Numbered from the stretch's first letter, positions 39,943 through 50,008 are shown. The stretch: 64,000 nt of DNA from Marinobacter nitratireducens (GCF_000708045.1 NZ_ANIE01000003.1:682001-746000), one strand, 5' to 3'. The notes: a model not told the origin generated them from the sequence alone. Translations and numbers: made by a program.

Positions 39943-41061
39943 TCAGTCTTCGGAACGGGCGATAATCGCCTCTTCCTGCTCTTTGCGTTTGCTCACCTCT
40001 TCCCGGATCAGACGCTCCAGATCATCGGTCAGGGTTGCATTGTCGAGCTTCTGATTCGGCTTGCCATGCATATAGAAGAGATTCTTCGGGCTTCCGCCGG
40101 TCAGGCCGATATCGGCCTCTTTCGCTTCACCGGGGCCATTTACAATGCAGCCGATGATTGCCACGTCCATTGAGGTATTAACGTCCTCAAGACGGGCCTC
40201 GAGATCATTCATGGTCTGGATGACATCGAAATTCTGACGGGAGCAGCTCGGGCAGGCAATAAAGTTGATACCACGGCTACGCAGCCGCAAGCTCTTGAGG
40301 ATATCAAAGCCAACCTTGATCTCCTGCACCGGATCAGCCGCCAGAGAGACACGGATGGTATCACCGATGCCATCCATGAGAAGCATGCCGAGACCGATGG
40401 AGGACTTGACGGTGCCAGAGCGGAAACCACCGGCTTCGGTAATACCCAGGTGCAGGGGCTGCTCGATCTGGGAGGCAATCTTGCGGTAGGCCGCCACCGT
40501 CATGAACACTTCGGATGCCTTAAGGCTGACTTTGAAGTCCTGGAAATCATGGCGATCAAGAATGTCGATGTGACGCATCGCCGACTCGACCAGGGCTTCC
40601 GGTGTCGGCTCGCCATACTTGCGCTGAAGGCTTTTCTCCAGCGAACCGGCATTCACCCCGATCCGGATCGGGATGTTGCGATCCCTGGCAGCATTAATAA
40701 CGGCGCTGACCCGGTCGTCACGGCCAATATTGCCGGGGTTGATGCGAAGACAGTCAACACCAAGTTCGGCAACACGCAGCGCAATCTTGTAGTCGAAGTG
40801 GATATCCGCAACCAGCGGGAGAGAAACCTGCTGCCGGATCTTTCCGAAAGCCTCGGCTGCATCCATGTCGGGCACAGACACCCGCACGATATCCGCACCA
40901 GCGTCCTGAATAGCCTTGATCTGGGCAACGGTTGCTTCAACATCGCAGGTGTTGGTATTCGTCATACTCTGGACTGCGATAGGGGCATCACCGCCGACGG
41001 GTACATTGCCAACCATGATCTGGCGGGACTTGCGTCTGGTGATCGGGGATTCGTGTTTCAT
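39943..41061 (-). CDS. ispG: 4-hydroxy-3-methylbut-2-enyl diphosphate synthase
   Basis: IspG (GcpE) converts MEcPP to HMBPP in the non-mevalonate isoprenoid pathway using a 4Fe-4S cluster. The 372-residue protein has the TIM-barrel N-terminal half ([15 protein letters not shown]) and the cluster-binding C-terminal domain with [11 protein letters not shown] and the third Cys in GCIVNGPGE. It therefore depends on Fe-S assembly, relevant to the reduced isc locus nearby. Located between rodZ and hisS. Confidence 0.97.
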   Translation of the reverse strand: MKHESPITRRKSRQIMVGNVPVGGDAPIAVQSMTNTNTCDVEATVAQIKAIQDAGADIVRVSVPDMDAAEAFGKIRQQVSLPLVADIHFDYKIALRVAELGVDCLRINPGNIGRDDRVSAVINAARDRNIPIRIGVNAGSLEKSLQRKYGEPTPEALVESAMRHIDILDRHDFQDFKVSLKASEVFMTVAAYRKIASQIEQPLHLGITEAGGFRSGTVKSSIGLGMLLMDGIGDTIRVSLAADPVQEIKVGFDILKSLRLRSRGINFIACPSCSRQNFDVIQTMNDLEARLEDVNTSMDVAIIGCIVNGPGEAKEADIGLTGGSPKNLFYMHGKPNQKLDNATLTDDLERLIREEVSKRKEQEEAIIARSED

Positions 41062-41097
41062 GTGTTACAGACCAATATCGATAAATTCGTCGGAAAT

Positions 41098-42114
41098 TCA
41101 GATTGTCAGGGTAAATTCTGACCGGTTTCGATCAACCGGGTAGTCGCTCATGTTGAGAGGCTCGCCCTGGAAGCGGATCGTTCTCACGGCATCGACCGCT
41201 CCGATAACGACGGACAGCGGAGCCTCACCAGTCACATCAATCGTGTCACCCTCGCGTTTCAACGAGTTGACCAACCGGTTTCCCGCAGCATCGCTCACAC
41301 GCACCCAACAATCGGCCGCAAAGGTAATCTGGAGCCTTCCATTGGTATCGGAAACCGGCTCTGCCGCTGTCACTTCAGCGTCAGCAAAAGCCTCCTCAGC
41401 AGGCACATCAGAACCCTCTACCGCTATATCCTCCGGTACGGTGGCTTCCGGCGCGACGCTATCACTTGCCTCAGCGATCGCTGTTACAGTGTCGGGTGCA
41501 TCACCCTGAACGCCGTCAGCCTCGGCGGTTTCTTCCGGCATGGCTAGCCCGGCCTCTGACGGGGCAACCACCGGCGTATCCTGCTCAGAATTCGACACAA
41601 GATCACTTGCGCCATTATCCGTCGGCGCCGAAGAGGATGACGCACTCTCTTCAGTGGCGCTCGTTGCGTTATCGGGCGCCCCGCTGAACGGCTGGGACGG
41701 AAGCACGAAATAGACGACGATCCAGGCAACGATGGCGGCAGCAACCAGGAATAACACGCCCTTGGCCAACCGACGCTTGCGACTGCGGCGGCGCTCTATA
41801 TCCACCAGCGGGTTTGCCTCAAATTCCTGCTTGCGTTGCTCCCTAAGGGGTTCGAGTTCTTTATCAAGATCGGCGATGATCGAGTCGGCATCGAGTCCAA
41901 CCTGTCCCGCAAAAGCCCTGACATAGCCCTTGAGAAAAAGTTCGCTGTCGATCTTGCTGTAATCGCCGGCCTCTATCGCCTCTATGACAACGGTCCGCAA
42001 ATGCTGGGCATTGGCGATATCGCTAACATCGAGCCCCCGCGCTTCTCGAGCTTTCTTCAGTTGTGTACCGACGGGATTGCTATTTACAGGCTGGGGTGTT
42101 TCTTCATTGGCCAT
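41098..42114 (-). CDS. rodZ: Cytoskeletal cell-shape protein RodZ
   Basis: The 338-residue protein has a cytoplasmic Cro-like helix-turn-helix domain (about 15-80), a basic juxtamembrane stretch, one membrane helix (about 118-138), an acidic Ser/Ala/Glu-rich linker, and a periplasmic beta domain (DUF4115, RLQITFAADCWVRVSDAAGN). RodZ links MreB to the elongasome. Position between pilW and ispG is conserved, and its start overlaps the pilW end by 11 bases. Confidence 0.94.
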   Translation of the reverse strand: MANEETPQPVNSNPVGTQLKKAREARGLDVSDIANAQHLRTVVIEAIEAGDYSKIDSELFLKGYVRAFAGQVGLDADSIIADLDKELEPLREQRKQEFEANPLVDIERRRSRKRRLAKGVLFLVAAAIVAWIVVYFVLPSQPFSGAPDNATSATEESASSSSAPTDNGASDLVSNSEQDTPVVAPSEAGLAMPEETAEADGVQGDAPDTVTAIAEASDSVAPEATVPEDIAVEGSDVPAEEAFADAEVTAAEPVSDTNGRLQITFAADCWVRVSDAAGNRLVNSLKREGDTIDVTGEAPLSVVIGAVDAVRTIRFQGEPLNMSDYPVDRNRSEFTLTI

Positions 42115-42910
42115 TAGAAATCAGCACCTTATATTGTTGGTATTCGTCTGACTCCGGATAATTGTTCCTGAGCTGTAACGCCAGGCTGGCTTCCTGGTCG
42201 CGGCTTCCCAGATGGTGGGCAATGCGAATACCTGTCCACAGGCTTTCTGCAGAATGACGCATCCGGGTATTACGCTGCATCATGGAAGTGAGACGGCTGA
42301 AATACCGGCTGGCTGCACTGTAGCGCTCCTGCTCGACCAACACTCTGGACAAAGCGAGCAGCGGCCGCGCATCGCCTCGGGAGAGATCTATGGCACGCCG
42401 ATAGGCTACTTCGGCTTCGTCCAGCGCTCCCAAGCGCTCCCGGGTCATACCCAGGTTGAAAAAGACCGATCCCCGGTCCGGGTATTCCGTGTCTTTCGAT
42501 GCAGCGTCAAATTGTGCACTCGCATCCTCAAATCGATCCTGTCCAAACAGAAACGCGCCATAGTAGACACGACCACGGGTGTAACCACTGTCACTGGAGA
42601 TGGCTCGCCGGAAGTTTTTCTCTGCAAGCTCCGGCTCGCCCTCTGCGTTGTATACCAGTCCCATCGCACTGAGCGCAGCAGCATTGTCGCTATCCAGCTC
42701 CAGGGCACGATCTAGGTGGTGACGGGCACGATCCAGGTTCCCCTGCCCGATGTAAGCCGTACCCAGCCGGACATAGTTGTCAATCGCTTCCTGCCGGTCG
42801 GCTTCCTTGGCAAAACGACTGTCGGTGGTGGTAACGCACCCGGCGACCAACAAGACGGCAAACAGGCATGCCGTCGCAGAGAAAAACCTGTTTGTCGTTT
42901 TGAACGTCAC
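42104..42910 (-). CDS. pilW: Type IV pilus biogenesis lipoprotein PilW/PilF
   Basis: The 268-residue protein has a lipoprotein signal with lipobox VAGC (Cys25) and a series of TPR repeats (NYVRLGTAYIGQGNLDRARHH and following). This is the pilotin called PilF in Pseudomonas and PilW in Neisseria, needed for outer-membrane insertion and multimerisation of secretin PilQ. No other pil genes are nearby, which is normal for this locus. It overlaps rodZ and follows rlmN by 38 bp. Confidence 0.93.
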   Translation of the reverse strand: MTFKTTNRFFSATACLFAVLLVAGCVTTTDSRFAKEADRQEAIDNYVRLGTAYIGQGNLDRARHHLDRALELDSDNAAALSAMGLVYNAEGEPELAEKNFRRAISSDSGYTRGRVYYGAFLFGQDRFEDASAQFDAASKDTEYPDRGSVFFNLGMTRERLGALDEAEVAYRRAIDLSRGDARPLLALSRVLVEQERYSAASRYFSRLTSMMQRNTRMRHSAESLWTGIRIAHHLGSRDQEASLALQLRNNYPESDEYQQYKVLISNGQ

Positions 42911-42948
42911 AGCTGTGCAATCCTCGCTAACTGTTGGATGGTTCCGTT

Positions 42949-44061
42949 TCAGGGATTAACCTGCTGTACCTGGATATAGCGCTGGCTGCGGCGGGTCCTG
43001 TCCTCAACCCGACCAACGAGCTGGCCACAGGCCGCGTCGATATCGTCACCGCGCGTGGTGCGGATTGTGGCGATATAACCAAGCTCATTCAGCACCGTCT
43101 GGAAACGGCGGGTCGCATTTTTGCTCGGGCGCCGGAAATCGCTCTCCGGGAATGGATTGAAGGGAATCAGGTTGATCTTGCACGGCAATCCACGAAGCAG
43201 TTCCGCCAATTGGCGCGCATGCTCGGGTTGATCATTCATGCCTTCAATCACGGTGTATTCGATGGTCGCCTTGCGCTTATCCGGCAAGCCGGCCAGATAA
43301 CGTTTTGTCGCCGCCAGAAGCTCCGCGATGGGATACTTCTTGTTGAGCGGAACCAGCTTGTTCCGCAATTCATCATTGGGCGCGTGTAGCGAAATGGCCA
43401 GTGAAACATCGGTAACTTCGCCCAGGCGATCCAGTGCCGGTACAACACCTGAGGTACTCAGGGTCACTCGACGCTTGGAAATGCCGTACGCCAGATCTTC
43501 CATCATGAGATTCATGGCATCGACGACATTGTCGAAGTTCAGCAGTGGTTCGCCCATGCCCATCATCACAACGTTGGTAATTGGTCTGTCCGGCCCCGGC
43601 TCAAACGGCATAAAGGCTTTTCGCGCCACCCACACCTGACCAATAATCTCTGCCGCAGTCAGGTTGCGATTGAAACCGCGCTTGCCGGTGGAACAGAACG
43701 TGCAGTCGAGACTGCAACCAATCTGTGACGACACACAGAGCGTTCCGCGCTCGCCATCGGGGATGAGGACGGTTTCAACACTGTTCCCGTTGTCCATCCG
43801 CATTACCCATTTTCGGGTGCCATCTTTTGAGGTTTCATCATAGATGACCTCCGGGCCACGCACCTCGGCTTGCAGCTTGAGCTTCTCCCGAAGGGACTTG
43901 CTCATATTGGTCATTTGATCGAAGTCATCAACCCCGCGCTGGTGAATCCATTGCAGGACCTGCTGAGCGCGGAAGCGCTTTTCGCCCAGGGACTCGAAAT
44001 ACGCCTCAAGCTTGGCTTTGGGCATCCCCAGCAAATTGACTCGTTCAGCAGCAGCTGTCAT
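42949..44061 (-). CDS. rlmN: Dual-specificity RNA methyltransferase RlmN
   Basis: RlmN is a radical-SAM enzyme that makes m2A2503 in 23S rRNA and m2A37 in some tRNAs. The cluster motif is C116-x3-C120-x2-C123 ([12 protein letters not shown]); the substrate-linking Cys near the C-terminus is in [10 protein letters not shown] use the ATG at 44061 (370 residues), which matches the family N-terminus; the longer frame begins at a TTG inside the ndk-rlmN spacer. It lies 62 bp after ndk. Confidence 0.96.
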   Translation of the reverse strand: MTAAAERVNLLGMPKAKLEAYFESLGEKRFRAQQVLQWIHQRGVDDFDQMTNMSKSLREKLKLQAEVRGPEVIYDETSKDGTRKWVMRMDNGNSVETVLIPDGERGTLCVSSQIGCSLDCTFCSTGKRGFNRNLTAAEIIGQVWVARKAFMPFEPGPDRPITNVVMMGMGEPLLNFDNVVDAMNLMMEDLAYGISKRRVTLSTSGVVPALDRLGEVTDVSLAISLHAPNDELRNKLVPLNKKYPIAELLAATKRYLAGLPDKRKATIEYTVIEGMNDQPEHARQLAELLRGLPCKINLIPFNPFPESDFRRPSKNATRRFQTVLNELGYIATIRTTRGDDIDAACGQLVGRVEDRTRRSQRYIQVQQVNP

Positions 44062-44123
44062 TACATAACCTCGATCAGATAACCAATCCGGGGACGACCG
44101 TTCAGGTCGCCCCGGCAACGACA

Positions 44124-44552
44124 TCAGCCCCGCGGGCAGATTTCATTGTCGTTAAAGAAATACGCAATTTCACGCTCGGCAGAAGCCGCAGAATCAGAAC
44201 CGTGAACAGCGTTTGCATCGATGGAAGAGGCGAAATCTGCACGGATTGTGCCCGCGTCCGCTTCTTTCGGGTTGGTAGCACCCATCAGATCACGGTTCTT
44301 CAGGATAGCGCCTTCGCCTTCCAGAACCTGAACAACAACGGGACCAGAGGTCATGAACGCAACCAGATCGTTGAAGAACGGACGCTCTTTGTGCTCTGCG
44401 TAAAAGCCTTCAGCCTGCTCCTGCGTCAGGTGCATCATCTTGGCAGCAACAATGTTCAGGCCAGCCTTCTCGAAACGGCTGTAGATTTCGCCGATCACAT
44501 TCTTGGCTACTGCGTCGGGCTTGATAATCGAGAGCGTGCGCTCGTTTGCCAT
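44124..44552 (-). CDS. ndk: Nucleoside diphosphate kinase
   Basis: The 142-residue protein balances NTP pools. It starts [18 protein letters not shown] and has the phosphohistidine H117 in NAVHGSDS. In pseudomonads ndk follows the complete isc-hsc-fdx operon; here it follows iscS directly, 69 bp away. Confidence 0.98.
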   Translation of the reverse strand: MANERTLSIIKPDAVAKNVIGEIYSRFEKAGLNIVAAKMMHLTQEQAEGFYAEHKERPFFNDLVAFMTSGPVVVQVLEGEGAILKNRDLMGATNPKEADAGTIRADFASSIDANAVHGSDSAASAEREIAYFFNDNEICPRG

Positions 44553-44621
44553 GGTCTTTCTCCATTTGAGTTTGGGTTAAAAATTCCGGCCTGCGATTAT
44601 ACGCAGTCCTGCGCCAACTGC

Positions 44622-45770
44622 CTACCGCACCCCGCGAAGGCGGGTAACAACATCAACAATTTGCGAACTGGCGAATTCAATCTCCTCGGGAGACGTGAAC
44701 CGGCCAAAGGAAAAGCGCAACGCCCGGTGAGCCTGTTCGTCGCTCAGACCAATTCCGCGAAGCACATAGGAAGGCTCAATGGTCGCAGAGGCGCAGGCAG
44801 ACCCCGAAGACACCGCGAGATCTCTCAGGCCCAGCATCAGGGATTCCGCCTCAACGCCGTCGAACGACAGGTTCACGATTCCAGGGACACGCTGGCTATC
44901 AGTGCCATTCAGCGTAACACCGCCCAGCCCTTGCAGCCCTTCGAGGAAGGAACTGCGAAGCCCCTCCAAAACCTCCACTTCTGATTCAAGCTGCTCCTGA
45001 GCAATAGCAAACGCCTTGCCCATGCCCACAATCTGGTGAGTCGGCAAGGTACCCGAGCGCATACCGCGCTCATGCCCGCCGCCATGGATCTGGGCCTCTA
45101 TTTTCACATCCGGCGAGCGGCGCACATAAAGCGCACCGACGCCTTTCGGGCCATATACTTTATGACCGGACAAGGCCATGAGATCCACCGGCATTGAGTT
45201 AACATCCACCGTCATCTTGCCCGCAGCCTGAGCCGCATCAACGTGGAACAGCACCCCGCGTTTCCTGAGCATGGCACCAATCGCCGCAACATCATTGATG
45301 CAACCCAGCTCATTATTGACCAGCATAAGGCTGACCAACACGGTATTGTCCTTTAACGCCTGCTCGACCTGACCGACACCAATCCGACCGGCAGCATCCG
45401 GCTGTAGCCAGGTGACTTCGACACCCTGCTGCTCCAGCCATTTGCAGGCATCGAGAACAGCCTTGTGCTCGATCATGGACGTAATAATGTGCGCGTTCGA
45501 ACGCCCCGCGACCGCGCCCTTGATAGCCAGGTTATCGGATTCCGTGGCTCCGGATGTCCAAACGATTTCTCTCGGATCGGCATGAATCAGGTTAGCGACC
45601 TGCTTCCTGGCAGACTCCACCGCGGACTCCGCCTGCCAGCCAAATACGTGGGAACGGGATGCGGGATTGCCAAAGACGCCATCCAGGGTCAGATACTTGA
45701 CCATGTCATCGGCAACGGACGGATCAACGGGCGTCGTAGCCGCGTAATCCAGATAAACGGGCTTTTTCAT
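44622..45770 (-). CDS. iscS: Cysteine desulfurase, IscS type with truncated C-terminus
   Basis: The PLP enzyme takes sulfur from cysteine for Fe-S clusters and thio-modifications. The PLP Lys is K204 in [10 protein letters not shown] and the persulfide Cys is C326 in the long mobile loop [20 protein letters not shown], typical of group I (IscS/NifS). At 382 residues it is about 20 shorter than E. coli IscS: it stops at VVTRLRGVR, where the PLWEMY...EWAHH tail that contacts IscU would begin. iscU, iscA, hscBA and fdx are absent downstream. It could serve tRNA thiolation or another scaffold. Confidence 0.92.
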   Translation of the reverse strand: MKKPVYLDYAATTPVDPSVADDMVKYLTLDGVFGNPASRSHVFGWQAESAVESARKQVANLIHADPREIVWTSGATESDNLAIKGAVAGRSNAHIITSMIEHKAVLDACKWLEQQGVEVTWLQPDAAGRIGVGQVEQALKDNTVLVSLMLVNNELGCINDVAAIGAMLRKRGVLFHVDAAQAAGKMTVDVNSMPVDLMALSGHKVYGPKGVGALYVRRSPDVKIEAQIHGGGHERGMRSGTLPTHQIVGMGKAFAIAQEQLESEVEVLEGLRSSFLEGLQGLGGVTLNGTDSQRVPGIVNLSFDGVEAESLMLGLRDLAVSSGSACASATIEPSYVLRGIGLSDEQAHRALRFSFGRFTSPEEIEFASSQIVDVVTRLRGVR

Positions 45771-45789
45771 GGGCGTTAAGGAACTATAT

Positions 45790-46290
45790 TCAGGCCGGCG
45801 CCTGGTCTGACAGGCGTTCGGTATTTATGGTTTCAGAGTCGGCATCAGGAGACTGACGGCGATTCTGCCGATCAGCTACACTGCGGATTTCCCGCTTCCT
45901 CATCAGATCTCCGAGGCTTATTTCGCTCAGGAACTGATGAATCTGATCACTCAGGTCCGACCAGAGATGGTGAGTCAGGCATTTTTCACCATTCTGGCAA
46001 TCACCCTTGTTACCACAGCGGGTCGTATCGAGCGATTCGCTCACCGCGTCAACGACCTCAGCAACGTAGACATCGTCTGCTCCGCGACTCAGACGGTAAC
46101 CACCGCCCGGGCCACGAATACTCTCGACGAGTTTTTGCCTGCGTAACCGTGAAAAGAGTTGTTCCAGGTAGGACAACGAGATCTCCTGACGAGCCGAAAT
46201 ATCGGCGAGACTGACCGGCCCCTGATCTCCATGGAGAGCAAGATCCAGCATTGCCGTCACTGCGTATCGGCCTTTGGTGGTCAGTTTCAT
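45790..46290 (-). CDS. iscR: Fe-S cluster-sensing repressor IscR
   Basis: The ATG at 46290 gives [20 protein letters not shown] and 166 residues, matching IscR. It has an Rrf2 winged-helix domain and the 2Fe-2S ligands C92, C98, C104 and H107 ([13 protein letters not shown] then LTHH), identical in spacing to E. coli. It represses isc genes when clusters are plentiful. A type 1 IscR site overlaps its own promoter. iscS follows 19 bp downstream. Confidence 0.96.
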   Translation of the reverse strand: MKLTTKGRYAVTAMLDLALHGDQGPVSLADISARQEISLSYLEQLFSRLRRQKLVESIRGPGGGYRLSRGADDVYVAEVVDAVSESLDTTRCGNKGDCQNGEKCLTHHLWSDLSDQIHQFLSEISLGDLMRKREIRSVADRQNRRQSPDADSETINTERLSDQAPA

Positions 46291-46334
46291 AGCGTCAGCC
46301 CCGGGAAGGGATTGAATCTCGGACAACAGGAGCG

Positions 46335-46367
46335 AGTATGTATTGACCCAGTATTTCAGTCAAGTAT
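46335..46367 (-). promoter_or_regulatory. iscR promoter with type 1 IscR binding site
   Basis: On the minus strand TTGACT (46358-46363), a 17-base spacer and CATACT (46335-46340) form a promoter. The 25 bases 46343-46367, starting ATACTTGACTGAAAT, match the type 1 IscR consensus at about 20 of 25 positions. The site begins directly after the cysE stop. Confidence 0.65.
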
Positions 46368-47144
46368 TCACCCCTGCTTCTCTTCTTCCGGGTCCCGCAC
46401 GCAATCAAAATCTTCTTCATGCAAGGGCGGCAATTCGCCATTCTGGTATTCACTGTTCACCTTGCGGATCGCCTTGCACATGGAATCTATGCGGTCATCC
46501 ACTGCATGCATATGGTCAAGCAGAGAGCGTACCGCCCTGGCCACGGGGTCAGGCATTTCCTCGGTCACCCCGTACGCATCGAAGCCCATGCGCTCTTCCA
46601 TTTCCTTACGACGAACATCATCTTCTGTCTGGCGCTTCACGATAACGCGGCCAGGTATTCCAACCACCGTAGCGCCGGCCGGAACCGCTTTGGTCACAAC
46701 GGAATTTGACCCCACCTTGGCCCCCTCTCCGACCTCAAACGGCCCGAGGATCTTGGCCCCGGCACCAACAACGACACCGTTTCCGATTGTTGGATGGCGC
46801 TTGCCCTTGTTCCAGCTGGTGCCCCCCAGCGTGACCCCCTGATACAGCGTTACGTCGTCTCCGATCACTGTGGTCTCCCCGATCACCACCCCCATACCGT
46901 GATCGATAAAGAAACGCCGCCCGATGGTTGCTCCGGGATGAATCTCAACCCCGGTAAGCCAGCGGGAAATGGTCGACACCGTGCGAGCCAGCCATTTCAG
47001 CCCGAGATTCCAAAGCCAGTGGGCGAACCGATGCAACAACAGTGCATGCAAACCGGGATAGTTGGTCAGAACCTCAAAGGTGTTCCGCGCTGCGGGATCC
47101 CGATGAAAAACACTACCGATGTCTTCCCTCAATCTTTCAAACAT
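46368..47144 (-). CDS. cysE: Serine O-acetyltransferase
   Basis: CysE makes O-acetylserine, the cysteine precursor. The 258-residue protein has an N-terminal helical domain ([17 protein letters not shown]) and a left-handed beta-helix of hexapeptide repeats with catalytic [16 protein letters not shown]. It supplies cysteine to the neighbouring desulfurase. Its start overlaps the trmJ end by 8 bases. Confidence 0.95.
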   Translation of the reverse strand: MFERLREDIGSVFHRDPAARNTFEVLTNYPGLHALLLHRFAHWLWNLGLKWLARTVSTISRWLTGVEIHPGATIGRRFFIDHGMGVVIGETTVIGDDVTLYQGVTLGGTSWNKGKRHPTIGNGVVVGAGAKILGPFEVGEGAKVGSNSVVTKAVPAGATVVGIPGRVIVKRQTEDDVRRKEMEERMGFDAYGVTEEMPDPVARAVRSLLDHMHAVDDRIDSMCKAIRKVNSEYQNGELPPLHEEDFDCVRDPEEEKQG

Positions 47145-48000
47145 GCCCGTCTTCCTGTTTCGCGGCCTTTTTGTCGGCCTCGCTTTTACTCCCCATCCCC
47201 GTGGCTCCGACCGCTTTTTGTACGGCCGTCAGCACCCCCCGAAGGATATTGATCTCCATTTGATCCAGTCTGGCCCTCTGAAACAGGCGACGCAAACGGA
47301 TCATTAACTGGCGCGGATTCTCTCTGCGATGAAAGTTTACATCGACCAACACCTGCTCCAGGTGCCCAAAGAAGCCTTCGACATCGCTCACCGGTGCAGG
47401 TGGTACGTCCCAACCTTCATCGCCAGGCTTGGTCATGGGCTTTAGGTAAGGGCTCTCTTCCCCACCTTCAAGTCCACGAAGGTGGTGCATGCGCAATTCG
47501 TAGCACATTACCTGAACGGCCATGGCCAGGTTCAGGGAGCTGTAATCCGGGTTCGACGGTATATGAATGTGGTAATGACAACGTTGCAGTTCATCATTGC
47601 TCAGACCATGATTCTCACGCCCAAACACCATTGCGACAGAACCGCCCGCAGCAGCTTCAGACGCCTTTTCGGCGGCATCAGGCGGCGGAATGACGGGCCA
47701 AGGCACCTTACGACCACGAGCACTGGTGCCCATCACCACCACACAGTCCGCAATAGCCTCGTCCAGGCTTGCCACAACCGTTGCCTTGTCAAGAACATCA
47801 GAGGCGCCGGCTGAACGGGCATAGGATGCCTCATCGGGAAAGGACGACGGATTCACCAACCATAGATTCCCAAGGCCCATATTCTTCATCGCGCGGGCAA
47901 CGGCGCCGATGTTGCCCGAGTGAGAAGTTTCGACCAGAACAATTCGAATCTGATCCCCAAAGGTGTCGGTTTCATCCTGCGGTAATGCCGGCTTATGCAT
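47137..48000 (-). CDS. trmJ: tRNA (cytidine/uridine-32-2'-O)-methyltransferase TrmJ
   Basis: This SPOUT-fold methyltransferase modifies position 32 of tRNAs. The N-terminal catalytic domain ([34 protein letters not shown], and the knot region [14 protein letters not shown] and [18 protein letters not shown]) is followed by a helical C-terminal dimerisation region. Length 287 is a little longer than E. coli TrmJ. It precedes cysE-iscRS and is divergent from the suhB-like gene, as in pseudomonads. Confidence 0.95.
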   Translation of the reverse strand: MHKPALPQDETDTFGDQIRIVLVETSHSGNIGAVARAMKNMGLGNLWLVNPSSFPDEASYARSAGASDVLDKATVVASLDEAIADCVVVMGTSARGRKVPWPVIPPPDAAEKASEAAAGGSVAMVFGRENHGLSNDELQRCHYHIHIPSNPDYSSLNLAMAVQVMCYELRMHHLRGLEGGEESPYLKPMTKPGDEGWDVPPAPVSDVEGFFGHLEQVLVDVNFHRRENPRQLMIRLRRLFQRARLDQMEINILRGVLTAVQKAVGATGMGSKSEADKKAAKQEDGHV

Positions 48001-48036
48001 TGCTAAAAAATCCAGCCAAAGTGAGTAAGGGACGCA

Positions 48037-48045
48037 ATGATAGCA
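48037..48045 (-). promoter_or_regulatory. Extended -10 promoter candidate for trmJ-cysE
   Basis: TG-C-TATCAT on the minus strand lies about 37 bp before the trmJ ATG. The same nine bases occur facing the other way before the suhB-like gene. Confidence 0.5.
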
Positions 48046-48139
48046 GAAACCGGCACTTGCCTGCGCCTCCGGGGAACCCGCAACCCGGCATCATCCGTGC
48101 TATTGCTGAGTCAAAAAACATACAAGCCGGGTCATCTTT

Positions 48140-48148
48140 TGCTATCAT
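48140..48148 (+). promoter_or_regulatory. Extended -10 promoter candidate for the suhB-like gene
   Basis: TG-C-TATCAT ends 24 bp before the ATG at 48173, so the leader would be under 20 bases. Confidence 0.5.
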
Positions 48149-48172
48149 ACCCGGCCTTCACACACCCGGATA

Positions 48173-48985
48173 ATGAACACTCAGATGCAACCAGCGATTA
48201 AAATGGCCCTGCGCGTTGCGCGTCAGGGATCGGATTACCTGAAAGCACATTTCGAACGCCAGGCCTCCAATGCGAACGATGAAGAAGAACGCCGTCGTCA
48301 GCTGGACCGGGTCGAGCAATCCATTTACGACAATTTCCTGGAGCAGCTCGAAAAGGCCTACAAGGATCATAGCATTGCGCCATTAAACGAAGCGGATGCC
48401 GGGAGCGACGAAAAGAGTTGGCATATTTTCCCGGTACTTGGTCGTGAAAACTTCCTGCGCGGCATCCCGGAATTCGCCCTTGCCCTGGCCCAGAAACGGA
48501 ATAACCGGACAGAAAACCTGCTCGTGGTTAACCCGATTACCGGTGAAGAGTATTCTGCCAGCCGCGGTCATGGCGCTGCGCTCAACAGCCGCCGGGTGCG
48601 GACATCCGAAATCAAAGTGGCAGGTAATGCCGCCATTTCCAGCAACCTTCTGGACCAGGCCCGCAAGAGCGAAGATGCTCAACTCTGGGGTGAAATGGCG
48701 ACAGTACTGGCGAAAAACGCAGCCATGTTCCGTACTTCAGGCTGTGTTGTACTCGATATTGCCCGGGTCGCATCCGGCACCCTGGACGCTGCCGTGATTT
48801 TCCGGCCCGAGGCGGCAGACCTGGACCTTGGCGTTACTCTCGCTATGGAATCCGGTGCCCTGACCGGCGATTTCTCCGGTAACCCGTCCGCCTCCGGCGC
48901 TCGACAATTGGTCGTGGCTAACCCGAAACTCTTCCGTGAAGTCCTCAAGGAACTTCATCCGTTCCGGGGCCGTCTGCCGCGCTAA
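48173..48985 (+). CDS. suhB: SuhB homologue lacking inositol-monophosphatase catalytic residues
   Basis: The protein (270 residues, or 266 from an in-frame ATG at 48185) sits in the suhB position between trmJ and secF and aligns along its length with SuhB: QPAIKMALRVAR at the start, EEYSASRGHGAALNSRRVR in the middle, a Lys/Arg-rich end. The metal-binding motifs are lost. The GEE(S/G)G motif reads PLNEADAG (70-77), DPLDGT reads FPVLGREN (86-93), and the EWDxAAG region reads AADLDLG with only D216 kept. Phosphatase activity is therefore unlikely. E. coli SuhB has a separate role with NusA in rRNA antitermination, which this protein may retain. Confidence 0.88.
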   Translation: MNTQMQPAIKMALRVARQGSDYLKAHFERQASNANDEEERRRQLDRVEQSIYDNFLEQLEKAYKDHSIAPLNEADAGSDEKSWHIFPVLGRENFLRGIPEFALALAQKRNNRTENLLVVNPITGEEYSASRGHGAALNSRRVRTSEIKVAGNAAISSNLLDQARKSEDAQLWGEMATVLAKNAAMFRTSGCVVLDIARVASGTLDAAVIFRPEAADLDLGVTLAMESGALTGDFSGNPSASGARQLVVANPKLFREVLKELHPFRGRLPR

Positions 48986-49001
48986 ACAGTTTAGCCGGCC
49001 A

Positions 49002-49039
49002 AAAAAAACCGCCAACCCTCACGGGCCGGCGGTTTTTTT
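49002..49039. terminator. Bidirectional intrinsic terminator
   Basis: AAAAAAACCGCC pairs with GGCGGTTTTTTT, with an inner CCC/GGG, between the converging suhB-like and secF genes; T-tracts follow on both strands. Confidence 0.88.
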
Positions 49040-49054
49040 ACGCCTTGCGAATAC

Positions 49055-50008
49055 TCACATCCGGTTGAGCCATTCTGGCGGCTGCTCTTCTTCCTCTGCC
49101 CCCACTGCCCCTTCCTTGGACGGCAGCATCAGGTCCTCACGTGATACACCAAAGGCGATCAGCAGGTTGGCCGACACGTAGATCGAGGAATAGGTACCCA
49201 CAACCACACCAATGATCAAAGCCAGCGAGAAGTTGTTAATGGCTTCCCCGCCGAACAGGTAAAGGGCAACAAGCACGACCAGCGTGGTACCTGAGGTATT
49301 GATGGTACGGCTGATAGTTTGGTGAATAGAGGTATTGATAATTTCCCAGGAATCCCCTACCCGCATTTTACGGAAGTTCTCACGAATCCGGTCAGCGACA
49401 ACAATGGTGTCGTTCAGCGAATACCCGATAACGGCAAGTAATGCCGCCAGCACGGTCAGATCGAAGGTCCACTGGAACAGCGCAAACACACCAAGAACGA
49501 TAATGACATCGTGCGCCAGAGGCAGCACTGACGCGATACCGAACTTGAACTGGAAACGCATTCCCACGTAGATAAGCACAACAGCCAGCGCCAGAAGCAG
49601 ACCCAGGCCACTGTCTTCGCGAAGCTCCTCGCCAACCTGGGAGCCGATAAACTCAGAACTTATCAACTCCAGTTCTTCACCACTGGCCGACAGGGCCTCA
49701 GTAACGGATTCCGCAAGCTTGTCATTGCCAGCTTCCGCCAGTCGAACCAGGACCGTGGTATCTGCACCAAAATTCTGAACAACAAATTGTTCGTAACCCG
49801 CGTCGCTCAATGTGGTCCGGATCTCGTCCAGAGACGGAGCCTCGGCGTATTCAAATTCCACCGAAGTGCCTCCGGTGAAATCCATACCAAGATTCAGACC
49901 ACGAACCGCCAGCAGAACCACAGAGGCAACCAGCAACGTAATCGAGAGCACGGAAGCGACCTTCCGAAGCCCCATAAAATCAAACGGCTTCTTCTCTTGC
50001 TCAGACAT
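49055..50008 (-). CDS. secF: Protein translocase subunit SecF
   Basis: SecF with SecD uses the proton gradient to pull proteins out of the Sec channel. The ATG at 50008 (GGAGG about ten bases upstream, inside the secD end) gives 317 residues; a longer frame begins further inside secD. Six membrane helices are expected; the conserved GLNLGMDFTGGTSVEFEY and the SLNDTIVVADRIREN motif of helix 4-5 are present. It overlaps the secD stop by 8 bases. Confidence 0.96.
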   Translation of the reverse strand: MSEQEKKPFDFMGLRKVASVLSITLLVASVVLLAVRGLNLGMDFTGGTSVEFEYAEAPSLDEIRTTLSDAGYEQFVVQNFGADTTVLVRLAEAGNDKLAESVTEALSASGEELELISSEFIGSQVGEELREDSGLGLLLALAVVLIYVGMRFQFKFGIASVLPLAHDVIIVLGVFALFQWTFDLTVLAALLAVIGYSLNDTIVVADRIRENFRKMRVGDSWEIINTSIHQTISRTINTSGTTLVVLVALYLFGGEAINNFSLALIIGVVVGTYSSIYVSANLLIAFGVSREDLMLPSKEGAVGAEEEEQPPEWLNRM

